Made by a program: the position numbers and the translations under genes
In this document: positions 8,604 through 16,397 of the stretch, piece after piece
How positions within the stretch are numbered: the first letter of the stretch is position 1
Layout: each line of letters begins with the position of its first letter
Notes under the pieces: generated by a model
The model's input: the letters and a program-made list of their open reading frames with translations, nothing else
Databases searched by the model: none
What the model was told of the DNA's origin: nothing
Assembly (NCBI RefSeq): GCF_000956525.1
Contig: NZ_JYIW01000020.1
Span: forward strand, 115,754-179,753
DNA: 64,000 bases
Reading direction: 5' to 3'
Source: Microbacterium oxydans
GTDB taxonomy: Bacteria; Actinomycetota; Actinomycetes; Actinomycetales; Microbacteriaceae

Positions 8604-9076
8604 GACTGCTCCTCGGCGTTGTCGGTGGTGTGGGGTGTGAAGAGGGTGCTGTAGCGACCGTACCCCTCTTCCTCGAGTCGGTCGGCCGGGACGAAACGGA
8701 GTGCGGCGGAGTTCATGCAGTAGCGCAGCCCTCCGGCATCCCGCGGCCCGTCGTCGAAGACGTGCCCGAGGTGGCTGTCGGCACCGGTCGATCGGGCCTC
8801 CGTGCGGGTCATGAACAGCTTGCGGTCGGTACGGGTCGTCACCGCCGACTCGTCGATCGGCTTCGTGAAGCTCGGCCAGCCGGTGCCGCTGTCGAACTTG
8901 TCGATCGACGAGAAGAGGGGCTGACCGGAGACGACGTCGACGTAGATGCCGTCGTCGTGCGTGTTCCAGTACGCGTTGCGGAAGGGCGGTTCGGTCCCGT
9001 CCTCCTGCGTCACCTCGTACTGCAGGTGGGTGAGGTCGCTGACGGCCTCTGACGTCTTGCGGTAGTCGTTCGACAC
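8600..9076 (-). CDS. msrB: Peptide-methionine (R)-S-oxide reductase MsrB
   Basis: A 158-residue R-epimer methionine sulfoxide reductase. The catalytic cysteine is in [13 protein letters not shown] (Cys120), preceded by the conserved [10 protein letters not shown] and [11 protein letters not shown] blocks. Unusually, both CxxC zinc pairs are absent (VSGQPLF and [14 protein letters not shown] in their places), and the resolving cysteine often seen in GCGWPSF is a threonine. Cys120 appears to be the only cysteine. Regeneration would need an external thiol or direct thioredoxin attack. It is the first gene of the msrB-msrA pair. Confidence 0.94.
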   Translation of the reverse strand: MSNDYRKTSEAVSDLTHLQYEVTQEDGTEPPFRNAYWNTHDDGIYVDVVSGQPLFSSIDKFDSGTGWPSFTKPIDESAVTTRTDRKLFMTRTEARSTGADSHLGHVFDDGPRDAGGLRYCMNSAALRFVPADRLEEEGYGRYSTLFTPHTTDNAEEQS

Positions 9077-9229
9077 GGTGGTCTCCTTTGTGAGGCGCCG
9101 CTGGCTGCGGCGTCATAGAGCACAACCGACGTCGGCCCGGTTTTGGTCCCGCCGCCCTGGGAGCGGGCTGTGAGTTTCGGCGGAGTGGATAGAGTTGCTC
9201 GTCTGCACATCACACCCTGGGGGACCCAC

Positions 9230-10147
9230 ATGTCGGTAGGACTGCTCGCCGTCGTCGATGACATCCTGAGCGCGGCGATGAAGGCCTCGGCGAAGGCTGC
9301 CGGTGTCGTGATCGACGACGCGGCCGTGACCCCGCAGTACGTGCAGGGCATCACGCCGGCACGCGAGCTGCCCGTGGTCGCGAAGATCGCGGTCGGGTCG
9401 CTCGCGAACAAGTTCGTCATCATCATCCCGATCGCCCTGCTGCTCACCGCGTTCGCGCCGTGGGTGCTCCCGTACCTGCTGATCCTCGGCGGCGCGTACC
9501 TCTGCTTCGAGGGCGCCGAGAAGGTGCTCGAGTGGTTCGGCGTGCAGCACGGCCACGCCGAAGAGGGCGACCGCAACGAGAACAAGCTCGTGTGGGGCGC
9601 GGTGCGCACCGATCTGATCCTCTCGACCGAGATCATGCTCATCTCGCTCGCGAACCTCGAAGCCGGCCTCGACATCTGGACGACCCTCGCCGTCCTCGCC
9701 GTCATCGCGCTGATCATGACCGGCGTCGTCTACGGCGCCGTCGCGCTGCTCGTGAAGATCGACGACATCGGTCTGAAGATGGCGAAGAACCCGGTGCAGC
9801 GCATCCGCCACACGGGCACCCGCATCGTCCGGTCGATGCCGGCCGTGTTCCGCTTCATCAGCATCCTCGGCACCGTCGCCATGCTCTGGGTCGGCGGGCA
9901 CCTGCTGCTCGTGAACCTCGGCGAGGTCGGCGTGCACGTCGGCGCCGACATCCTGCACGGCATCGAGCACGCGCTCGAGCCGGCCGGGCCCGTGATCGTC
10001 TGGACCGGCGACACCCTGTTCTCGGCCGTCGCCGGTCTCGTCGCAGGGCTGATCATCGTCGGGATCGTGCTCGGCGTCGCGAAGCTCTTCGGCAAGAAGC
10101 CGAGCTTCCACGAGGGCGAGGAATCCCCGGCCGACGTGCACGTCTGA
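9230..10147 (+). CDS. DUF808 family membrane protein (YedI-like)
   Basis: A 305-residue integral membrane protein with about six hydrophobic segments. It has the family features LLAVVDDILSAAMKASAKAAGVVIDDAAVTPQYVQG at the N-terminus, LANKFVIIIPIALLLTAF, and VWGAVRTDLILSTEIMLISLANLE in the middle. The ATG at 9230 (MSVGLLAVVDD) was preferred over an in-frame upstream start because it fits the conserved N-terminus. Molecular function is unknown for the family. No operon partner is evident. Confidence 0.9.
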   Translation: MSVGLLAVVDDILSAAMKASAKAAGVVIDDAAVTPQYVQGITPARELPVVAKIAVGSLANKFVIIIPIALLLTAFAPWVLPYLLILGGAYLCFEGAEKVLEWFGVQHGHAEEGDRNENKLVWGAVRTDLILSTEIMLISLANLEAGLDIWTTLAVLAVIALIMTGVVYGAVALLVKIDDIGLKMAKNPVQRIRHTGTRIVRSMPAVFRFISILGTVAMLWVGGHLLLVNLGEVGVHVGADILHGIEHALEPAGPVIVWTGDTLFSAVAGLVAGLIIVGIVLGVAKLFGKKPSFHEGEESPADVHV

Positions 10148-10157
10148 GCGGATCCGC

Positions 10158-10913
10158 TCAGGGTCTGGCGTGGTCGGGGCTGCGCAGCCACTCGTCGAAG
10201 GTGACGCTGCCGTGCGCGGCATCCGCTCCCCCGCGGAGCGCACCCGACGCGAGACCTCGACCGTACGCACCCGGGAGGCGGACATCGAGCACGCGGCGAT
10301 GGCTGCCGTCGAAGGCGAGCTGCCGACGGGCCAGATCGGCGAGCGTCTCGTCCTGCGGGCCGACCAGGTCGTGTGCGCGGCCGATGGGTCCGGCTTCCGC
10401 GACCCGCACCAGGTGCGCGCCCACCTCGCGCGCCGAGACCGGACGCATGAGCGTACGCGGCATCGGTGCGAACGGGCCGTTCACCAGCCCGAGGATCTGG
10501 CCGACGAACTCGTGGAACTGCCCGGCGCGCGCGATCGTGAACGGGACGGGTCCGGCGGCGACCGCCCGCTCCTGCGCGAGCTTGCCCGCATAGTACGACG
10601 CGTCGATGCCATCGATGCCCACGATCGAGAGGGCGACATGGTGACCGACCCCGACCTGCTGCTCGGCGTCGAGCAGGTGATGGGCCGCGGTCTCGAAGAA
10701 CCCGACGGAGGTCTTCGCCGACAGCGTGGTGGCGAGGTTCGTGACGTCGATCACGGCATCCGCCCCGGCGAGCGCCGCGACGAGCCCCCGCCCCGTGAGC
10801 ACGTCGGAGCCGTTCGCACGCGACAGCACGACGACCTCGTGTCCTGCGTCGTGCGCGGCGTCAACCGCATACCGACCGACGGTTCCGGTGCCTCCTGCGA
10901 CGGCGATCCTCAT
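10158..10913 (-). CDS. NAD(P)-binding NmrA/atypical SDR epimerase, ECF41 partner
   Basis: A 251-residue Rossmann protein starting MRIAVAGGTGTVGRYAVDAA, with the GGTGTVG dinucleotide loop. Later blocks are VIDVTNLATT, VALSIVGIDG, YYAGKLAQERAVAAG (Y-x3-K-like) and FTIARAGQFHEFVG. It is NmrA-like rather than a classical SDR. It is divergent from an ECF41 sigma factor 115 nt away. ECF41 sigma factors are known to control an adjacent gene encoding a carboxymuconolactone decarboxylase, oxidoreductase or epimerase (COE), so this is the likely target. Its substrate is unknown. Confidence 0.85.
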   Translation of the reverse strand: MRIAVAGGTGTVGRYAVDAAHDAGHEVVVLSRANGSDVLTGRGLVAALAGADAVIDVTNLATTLSAKTSVGFFETAAHHLLDAEQQVGVGHHVALSIVGIDGIDASYYAGKLAQERAVAAGPVPFTIARAGQFHEFVGQILGLVNGPFAPMPRTLMRPVSAREVGAHLVRVAEAGPIGRAHDLVGPQDETLADLARRQLAFDGSHRRVLDVRLPGAYGRGLASGALRGGADAAHGSVTFDEWLRSPDHARP

Positions 10914-11028
10914 CCGATTCCCTCTCGTTCCCGGTGCACCACTCGGCACCCTGTCACTGCTCTGACGACGCAGCCGCGCGAGGTGTGAGGTCGGTAGTCT
11001 TCCAATCGACGTGCGAAGAGGAGACGGT

Positions 11029-11931
11029 GTGGACCAGCAGGACGACGTGTTCGGCGAACGACGGCGCCTGCTGTCCTTGGCGTACCGGATGACCGGCACC
11101 CTCGCTGATGCCGAAGACGTCGTGCAGGAGGCGTACGTCCGCTGGTATCGGATGACGGATGCCGAGCGCGCCGAGATCGTCAACCCTGCCGGGTGGCTCA
11201 CCACCGTCGCGAGCCGCATCTCGCTCGACCTGCTGACCTCGGCTCGGCGACGCCGCGAGCAGTACGTGGGCCAGTGGCTGCCGGAGCCGGTGCCCGCCGA
11301 CCACTTCGGCGAGCGCGGACGCATCGCTGCGTCGACCGAGATGCTCGACCCGCTCGAGCGCATCACGCTCGATGATTCGGTGTCGACGGCCCTGCTCATC
11401 GTGCTCGAGGCGATGACGCCGGCCGAGCGGGTGGCATTCGTGCTGCACGACATCTTCGACGTGCCCTTCACGGAGATCGCCGAGATCGTCGGGCGGTCCT
11501 CCGCTGCGGTGCGGCAGCTCGCGACATCAGCCCGCCGCCATGTGCGCGAGCAGCGAGCGACCGCGGTGCCGCGAGCTGAGCACGATCGTGTGGTGCGTGC
11601 GTTCCAGCTCGCGAGCCGCACCGGCGGGATCGACGAGCTGCTGCGGGTGCTCGCGCCCGACGTCGAGCTGCACAGCGACGGCGGCGGCATCGTGCGTGCC
11701 GCGCTCAACGTGGTGCGCGGCTCCGATCATGTCGCGCGCTTCCTGCTCGGCATCGCCGCCAAGCGCCCCGACATGCGGATGGAGGAGCGGCAGACGGGCG
11801 ACGGTCTCGCCCTCGTCTTCCGCGAGCACGGCGAGGTCGTGTCGGTGGTGAACCTCGGCGTCGAGGCCGGCGCGGTGACCCGCGTCTGGATCATGATGAA
11901 CCCCAGGAAACTGTCGGCCTGGGTGCCGTAG
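11029..11931 (+). CDS. ECF41-family RNA polymerase sigma factor (SigJ-like)
   Basis: A 300-residue ECF sigma factor. Region 2 covers about residues 10-85 (LLSLAYRMTGTLADAEDVVQEAYVRW). The ECF41 linker signature is YVGQWLPEP. Region 4 covers about 110-165 (LEAMTPAERVAFVLHDIFDVPFTEIAEIVG). A C-terminal SnoaL-like domain of about 120 residues carries an NPRKL motif, a variant of the NPDKL signature. In this group the C-terminal extension modulates activity and no anti-sigma factor is needed. GTG 11029 follows GAAGAGGAG; GTG 11011 is an alternative. The divergent epimerase gene is the probable target. Confidence 0.93.
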   Translation: MDQQDDVFGERRRLLSLAYRMTGTLADAEDVVQEAYVRWYRMTDAERAEIVNPAGWLTTVASRISLDLLTSARRRREQYVGQWLPEPVPADHFGERGRIAASTEMLDPLERITLDDSVSTALLIVLEAMTPAERVAFVLHDIFDVPFTEIAEIVGRSSAAVRQLATSARRHVREQRATAVPRAEHDRVVRAFQLASRTGGIDELLRVLAPDVELHSDGGGIVRAALNVVRGSDHVARFLLGIAAKRPDMRMEERQTGDGLALVFREHGEVVSVVNLGVEAGAVTRVWIMMNPRKLSAWVP

Positions 11932-12048
11932 TCGGTACGGTGCACGAGCCGCGTGCGGACACGTGACGTGCAGGGCCCCGGCATCCTGCTAGCGTCAGCC
12001 ATGCGCACCCGAAGCGCAGTCGCCGCAGCCGCAGGAGAATGCCCGCCG

Positions 12049-12576
12049 ATGACCCCAGTGCAGATCAGGGATGCCGAGGCTCCAGACCTCGACACGATCG
12101 CCGCGATCCACAACGATGCGGTGGTGCACACCACCGCGATCTGGAACGAGGAGGCGGTCGACGTCAGCGACCGCGCGGCGTGGCTGGCGGAGCGCACTCG
12201 ACGAGGATTCCCGGTCATCGTCGCCGTCGACGAGACCGGCGTGATCGGCTACGCATCGTATGGCGACTGGCGACCGCACAGCGGGTTCCGCAACACGGTC
12301 GAGCACTCCGTCTACGTGCGAGGGGATCAGCGCGGCCGCGGCGTCGGGCGCACCCTCATGGTCGAGCTCATCGACCGAGCTCGCACCCAGCGCCTGCACG
12401 TCATGGTCGCCGCAGTCGACAGCACCAACGTGGGCTCCATCGTGCTGCACGAGCGGCTCGGGTTCCGCGAGGTCGGACGCCTGCCGCAGGTCGGCGCGAA
12501 GTTCGGACGCTGGCTCGATCTCACGTTCCTGCAGCTCGTGCTCGACGAGCGCCCCGCTCCCGACGTGACCCCCTGA
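12049..12576 (+). CDS. GNAT acetyltransferase (phosphinothricin/methionine sulfone type)
   Basis: A 175-residue GNAT N-acetyltransferase of the PAT/MddA subgroup. Blocks in order are IRDAEAPDLDTIAAIHNDAV, TTAIWNEE, VIGYASYGDWRPHSGFRNTVEHSVYV, the acetyl-CoA loop DQRGRGVGRTLM, and NVGSIVLHERLGFREVGRLPQVGAKFGRWLDL. This group acetylates phosphinothricin, methionine sulfoximine or sulfone, and related amino-acid analogues. The ATG at 12049 follows GCAGGAGAA. It ends 14 nt before pnuC. Confidence 0.9.
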   Translation: MTPVQIRDAEAPDLDTIAAIHNDAVVHTTAIWNEEAVDVSDRAAWLAERTRRGFPVIVAVDETGVIGYASYGDWRPHSGFRNTVEHSVYVRGDQRGRGVGRTLMVELIDRARTQRLHVMVAAVDSTNVGSIVLHERLGFREVGRLPQVGAKFGRWLDLTFLQLVLDERPAPDVTP

Positions 12577-12590
12577 ACGCGGGGCCGACG

Positions 12591-13304
12591 ATGGATGCGC
12601 TGCAGTGGCTCGTCGATGCGTTCAACTCCCAGTGGGTGCTGCCCGGTGGGCAGACGCTCCTGGTGAGAGAGGTGGTCGGCAACGCCTTCGGCCTCGCGAG
12701 TGCGATCGGCGGGATGCGGCGCAAGATCTGGGCGTGGCCCGTCGGCATCGTCGGGAACCTGCTGCTGCTCACCGTCTTCCTCGGCTCGATCCTCAGCCCG
12801 GACCCCCAGGTGCCGCATCTGCTCGGCCAGGCGGGGCGGCAGATCATGTTCATCGCGGTCGCGATCTACGGCTGGGTCCGCTGGCGCAACGCCGAAGGCG
12901 GACGGATCAGCCCGCGGTGGGCGCCGACGAGCGCCCGGATCGGTCTCGTCCTCGTGATGGTCGTCGGCACGGTCGCGCTCACGCCCGTGTTCCGCGCCCT
13001 CGGTTCGTGGGAGCCGGTGTGGGCGGATGCCTGGACCTTCGTCGGCTCACTCCTCGCGACCTACGGCATGGCGAAGGGCTGGACCGAGTTCTGGCTGCTC
13101 TGGATCGCGGTCGACGTGGTCGGCGTCCCCCTGCTGTTCAGCTCCGGGTTCTACGCGACCGGCCTCATGTACGTGTTCTACGGACTCTTCACGGCGACCG
13201 GGTTCGTCATCTGGTGGCGCGCGCAGTCACGGGCGAAGCATCCGATCGTGATCCTGCCTCCTGATCCGAGCCCGCGCCGGCCCGAGGAGTCAGACGCCGT
13301 CTGA
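12591..13304 (+). CDS. pnuC: Nicotinamide riboside transporter PnuC
   Basis: A 237-residue membrane protein with about seven helices, matching the PnuC family of facilitators for NAD precursors such as nicotinamide riboside. Conserved patterns include GNAFGLASAIGGMRRKIWAWPVGIVGN, GRQIMFIAVAIYGWVRW and WLLWIAVDVVGVPLLFSSGFYATGLMYVFYGLF, where the W/Y-rich motifs line the substrate site. No riboswitch or NrtR gene is visible nearby. The gene is probably co-transcribed with the acetyltransferase upstream. Confidence 0.93.
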   Translation: MDALQWLVDAFNSQWVLPGGQTLLVREVVGNAFGLASAIGGMRRKIWAWPVGIVGNLLLLTVFLGSILSPDPQVPHLLGQAGRQIMFIAVAIYGWVRWRNAEGGRISPRWAPTSARIGLVLVMVVGTVALTPVFRALGSWEPVWADAWTFVGSLLATYGMAKGWTEFWLLWIAVDVVGVPLLFSSGFYATGLMYVFYGLFTATGFVIWWRAQSRAKHPIVILPPDPSPRRPEESDAV

Positions 13305-13314
13305 CGGCGTGCGG

Positions 13315-13494
13315 TCATTCGCCGCTGGAGCGGAACAGCATCCGCAGGGCGATGAAGACGCCGACCGCGACCACTGCGACGATCGCGAGCTTGGCGAAGA
13401 ACCAGAGCACCGAGAACAGCACGCCGACGAGCCACCAGGCGATGACGATCGCGAGGATCACGCCGGCGACGGTCCAGAAGGTGTTCTTGGTCAT
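13315..13494 (-). CDS. Small membrane protein, 59 residues
   Basis: An ATG at 13494 opens a 59-codon frame, MTKNTFWTVAGVILAIVIAWW, with two predicted membrane segments: one about residues 7-30 and one about 33-54 (FFAKLAIVAVVAVGVFIALRML). It ends FRSSGE. The hydrophobic content and sensible start and stop in a gap between larger genes support a real gene. It is convergent with pnuC, 10 nt away. Function unknown. Confidence 0.65.
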   Translation of the reverse strand: MTKNTFWTVAGVILAIVIAWWLVGVLFSVLWFFAKLAIVAVVAVGVFIALRMLFRSSGE

Positions 13495-13533
13495 GTCTCC
13501 AGCCTACGAGGTGCTGCGGCACCCGACTGCGGC

Positions 13534-13618
13534 GTGCACGATTCAGCAAAACCTGACGCGGACCCCCGATTCGGGGCTCCGGCTGGCCCGATCGTCGAAT
13601 TCTTGCTGAATCGTGCAC
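13534..13618. repeat. Intergenic inverted repeat with perfect 16-bp arms
   Basis: GTGCACGATTCAGCAA (13534-13549) is matched exactly by its reverse complement at 13603-13618. The 53-bp centre contains a smaller CCCCGATTCGGGG hairpin (13564-13576). The element looks like a miniature folded DNA/RNA element rather than a terminator, since it is not directly after a stop codon. Confidence 0.8.
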
Positions 13619-13700
13619 GGACCACGGCTCACATTCCGGTCGGCTGCGTCGTCAATGTGCAGGAGAGGGCGCATCCGGCGCCCCGGAATCGAGGAGACAC

Positions 13701-14150
13701 GTGTCGCACGTGAACATCGGAAAGCTGTATCCCGGCCCGTACAAGGCGATGCTGGAGTTCAGCGCGCAGGCGGCTGCCGCAGGAGTGGATGCCGGGCTGT
13801 CGCCGCTGCTCGTCGAGCTGGTGAAGGTACGGGCCTCGCAGCTCAACGGGTGCGCATTCTGCCTGCGGATGCACTGCGCGGATGCCGTGAAGCACGGCGA
13901 GACCGCCGACCGGCTGGCCGTGATCGCCGGCTGGTGGGAGTCGCAGTACTTCACACCGGAGGAGCAGGCGGCGTTGCAGATCGCCGAGCGCGTGACGCAG
14001 ATCGGCGACCACGGGCGGCTGGCGGACCGCGGTGTCGATGTCGAAGGGGTCCTCACCGAGCAGCAGATCGCGGCCGTCACCTGGCTTGCCGTCGTGATCA
14101 ACAGCTGGAACCGGATCGCGATCTCGAGCCACTACCCCGTCGCTCCGTAG
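13701..14150 (+). CDS. Carboxymuconolactone decarboxylase/AhpD-like family protein
   Basis: A 149-residue helical protein of the CMD/AhpD superfamily. The redox motif is CAFCLRMH (Cys51, Cys54, His58), within LVKVRASQLNGCAFCLRMHCADA. Members of this type act as alkylhydroperoxidases or related thiol oxidoreductases. GTG 13701 follows GAGGAG. It lies 1.8 kb from the ECF41 sigma factor; carboxymuconolactone decarboxylases are one of the classes that ECF41 factors control, so a regulatory link is possible but unproven. Confidence 0.9.
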   Translation: MSHVNIGKLYPGPYKAMLEFSAQAAAAGVDAGLSPLLVELVKVRASQLNGCAFCLRMHCADAVKHGETADRLAVIAGWWESQYFTPEEQAALQIAERVTQIGDHGRLADRGVDVEGVLTEQQIAAVTWLAVVINSWNRIAISSHYPVAP

Positions 14151-14233
14151 TCGCTGTTCCCGCCGCGTCAAGTCCCTTCACCGGAACGGTCGAGGACACG
14201 AGACTGATCCCATCCGAACGAATGGGAGTCCTC

Positions 14234-15274
14234 GTGACCTCGACCTTCCTGCCAGCGCCGATCACCGGCAGCATCAGCGCGCGCGGTCCGCTCAGCGGCG
14301 CCGTACTGCGTCGGGTGACCGGCGGCGAGGCATCCGATCACCGGCAGCTCGCGGAGACCGCAGTCTCTGCGAGTGGCGATGTGGTGCATGACGACGACAT
14401 CCAGCTCGCGCTGTTCCTGCTCTACGCGTCGGCCTACGGGTCGCTGCCCGAGCTCGACGCCTCGCTGGAATGGGACCCGGCGCTGATCGAGACCCGACGG
14501 GCGCTCGAGGCGGCGTTCGAGCGGGCGCTGCGTGAGCGGGTGCCGATGCCGGAGATTCCTGCGCCAGAGGTCGATGCGGTGGGGCGGGCGCTGTTCGCGC
14601 TGGCCGAGGCGGACACCGGTCCGAGCCTGTCCCGATACATGGCGAAGAAGGCGACGGCCGAGCAGGCGAACGAGTTCTTCATGCAGCGTTCGATCTACAC
14701 CCTCCGCGAGGCCGATCCGCACTCGTGGGCGATCCCCCGGCTGCACGGCCGGGCCAAGGCTGCGCTCGTCGAGATCCAGTCCGACGAATACGGCGGCGGC
14801 CGCCCCGACCGCGTGCATGCGACGATCTTCGCCGCCGCGATGCGTGGCGCAGGCCTCGACGACACCTACGGCGCGTACGTCGACGACGTGCCGGCGATCA
14901 CGCTCGCCTCGCACAACATGATGTCGATGTTCGGCATCAATCGACGCCTGGTCGGTGCGATCGTCGGGCATCTGGCGGCGTTCGAGATGACGTCGTCGAT
15001 CCCGAACCGCTTCTACGGCGACGGGCTGCGGCGACTCGGCTTCGGTGCCGATGTGACTGACTACTTCGACGAGCATGTCGAAGCGGATGCCGTGCACGAG
15101 CAGATCGCCGCGCGCGACCTCGCCGGTGGCCTGGCCGAAGAGCACCCCGAGCTGCTCGCCGACATCATGTTCGGAGCATCCGCGTGCCTCACGGTCGACG
15201 GCTGGGCCGCCGAGCACATGCTGGACTGCTGGTCACGCGGCGAATCCTCGCTCCGTCCGCAGGAGTCGTCATGA
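14234..15274 (+). CDS. Iron-containing redox enzyme, heme-oxygenase-like diiron family
   Basis: A protein of about 346 residues, with the C-terminal two thirds all-helical as in the heme-oxygenase-like diiron oxidase/oxygenase superfamily. Candidate ligands lie in KAALVEIQSDEYGGGRPDRVH and in DYFDEHVEADAVHEQIAARDL, the E/H/D-rich segments used for iron in this family. GTG 14234 has GGGAG 5 nt upstream; the in-frame ATG 14222 is the alternative. It overlaps the CDGSH gene by ATGA, a pairing that suggests electron delivery to the diiron centre. Substrate unknown. Confidence 0.8.
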   Translation: MTSTFLPAPITGSISARGPLSGAVLRRVTGGEASDHRQLAETAVSASGDVVHDDDIQLALFLLYASAYGSLPELDASLEWDPALIETRRALEAAFERALRERVPMPEIPAPEVDAVGRALFALAEADTGPSLSRYMAKKATAEQANEFFMQRSIYTLREADPHSWAIPRLHGRAKAALVEIQSDEYGGGRPDRVHATIFAAAMRGAGLDDTYGAYVDDVPAITLASHNMMSMFGINRRLVGAIVGHLAAFEMTSSIPNRFYGDGLRRLGFGADVTDYFDEHVEADAVHEQIAARDLAGGLAEEHPELLADIMFGASACLTVDGWAAEHMLDCWSRGESSLRPQESS

Positions 15275-15477
15275 GCGCGCAGGACGAGCCGGCGACCATC
15301 ACGGCCTACCCGGACGGTCCGTTGCTCGTGCGGGGCGCCGTCGAGTTGCGCGACGACGACGGCGCCCCGATCGAGCAGCGACGTCGCACCGTCGCGCTGT
15401 GCAGGTGCGGCCTGTCGACGATCAAGCCGTTCTGCGACGGCACGCACAAGGCCGCCGGCTTCCGCACCGACGCATAG
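15271..15477 (+). CDS. CDGSH-type iron-sulfur protein
   Basis: A 68-residue protein with the [2Fe-2S]-binding CDGSH motif CRCGLSTIKPFCDGTHK, with three Cys and one His in the canonical spacing CxC-x8-CDGTH. The N-terminal half is a small beta domain. The ATG overlaps the stop of the heme-oxygenase-like gene, so the two are translationally coupled. It likely serves as a small electron carrier for the upstream enzyme (inference). Confidence 0.92.
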   Translation: MSAQDEPATITAYPDGPLLVRGAVELRDDDGAPIEQRRRTVALCRCGLSTIKPFCDGTHKAAGFRTDA

Positions 15478-15500
15478 CCCCCTGGGCCCCCGCACCCCGC

Positions 15501-15600
15501 TGGGTCCCTGAGCCTGTCGAGGGGCCCGCACCCCACCTGGGTCCCTGAGCCCGTCGAAGGGTCCCGCCCCCCTGGGTCCCTGAGCTTGTCGAAGGGCCCG
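15501..15600. repeat. Three copies of the dispersed palindromic repeat
   Basis: Three direct copies of TGGGTCCCTGAGCCTGTCGA with variants, spaced 30-40 bp, follow the CDGSH gene. They share the TGAGC(C/T)(T/C)GTCGA core with the arrays at 7822-8052 and 45955-45981. Confidence 0.8.
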
Positions 15601-15680
15601 CCCGACGACGGCGCCGCTGTTCAGCCGCCTGCGACGGTACTCCGGGCGATGTCGGAGCGATAGGCCGTCGTCGAGCGTGC

Positions 15681-15696
15681 TTCAGCCCCGATTCAG
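15681..15696 (+). promoter_or_regulatory. Candidate response-regulator direct repeat upstream of the two-component operon
   Basis: TTCAG occurs at 15681 and 15692, an 11-bp (one helical turn) spacing within GCTTCAGCCCCGATTCAGCG, 24 nt before the regulator gene. The same TTCAG repeats lie upstream of the PepSY-like gene at 17731-17756. OmpR-type regulators bind such direct repeats. Confidence 0.5.
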
Positions 15697-15719
15697 CGTC
15701 GGGCCGCCACACTGGAGGA

Positions 15720-16397
15720 ATGCGGATCCTGGTGGTTGACGACGAGGTGCGCCTTGCCGACGGCGTGCGCCGAGGGCTCGAGGCCGAGGGCTTCGCCGTC
15801 GATGTGGCGCACACCGGGACCGACGGACTCTGGCGCGCCCGCGAGACGCGCTACGACGCGATCGTGCTCGACCTGATGATGCCCGGCATGAGCGGATGGA
15901 AGGTCTGCGAAGCGCTCCGCGCCGAGGAGAACTGGACGCCGGTGCTCATGCTGACGGCGAAGGACGGCGAGTGGGATCAGGTCGAGGCACTCGAGACGGG
16001 CGCCGACGATTACGTCACGAAGCCGTTCTCGTTCGCGATCCTCGTCGCCCGCATCCGTGCCCTGATCAGGCGAGGAGCCGTGGCGCGACCGGTCGTGCTC
16101 GAGGCCGGCGACCTGCGCCTCGACCCCGCCGCACACCGGGTCTGGCGGGGAGACACTCCTGTGACGCTGACGGCGAGGGAGTTCTCGGTGCTCGAGCATC
16201 TCATGCGGCATCGCGGACAGGTGCTCTCGAAGCGCGCGCTGATCGATGGCGTGTGGGACGACGATTTCGACGGCGATCCGAACATCGTCGAGGTCTACGT
16301 CGGCCACCTCCGCCGCAAGCTCGACAAGCCGTTCGGCCGCGAGGCGATCGAGACGATCCGTGGTGCCGGGTACCGACTGGCGGCGAACGGTGGCTAG
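15720..16397 (+). CDS. OmpR-family two-component response regulator
   Basis: A 225-residue regulator. The receiver domain (1-115) shows the acidic pair in VVDDEVR, the phospho-acceptor Asp in DLMMPGMSG and the Lys in VTKPFSF. The C-terminal winged helix (about 130-225) ends in HLRRKLDKPFGREAIETIRGAGYRLA. The GTG of the kinase gene overlaps its 3' end by 8 nt. Probable direct-repeat sites lie in front of its own gene and of the downstream PepSY-like gene. Confidence 0.96.
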   Translation: MRILVVDDEVRLADGVRRGLEAEGFAVDVAHTGTDGLWRARETRYDAIVLDLMMPGMSGWKVCEALRAEENWTPVLMLTAKDGEWDQVEALETGADDYVTKPFSFAILVARIRALIRRGAVARPVVLEAGDLRLDPAAHRVWRGDTPVTLTAREFSVLEHLMRHRGQVLSKRALIDGVWDDDFDGDPNIVEVYVGHLRRKLDKPFGREAIETIRGAGYRLAANGG

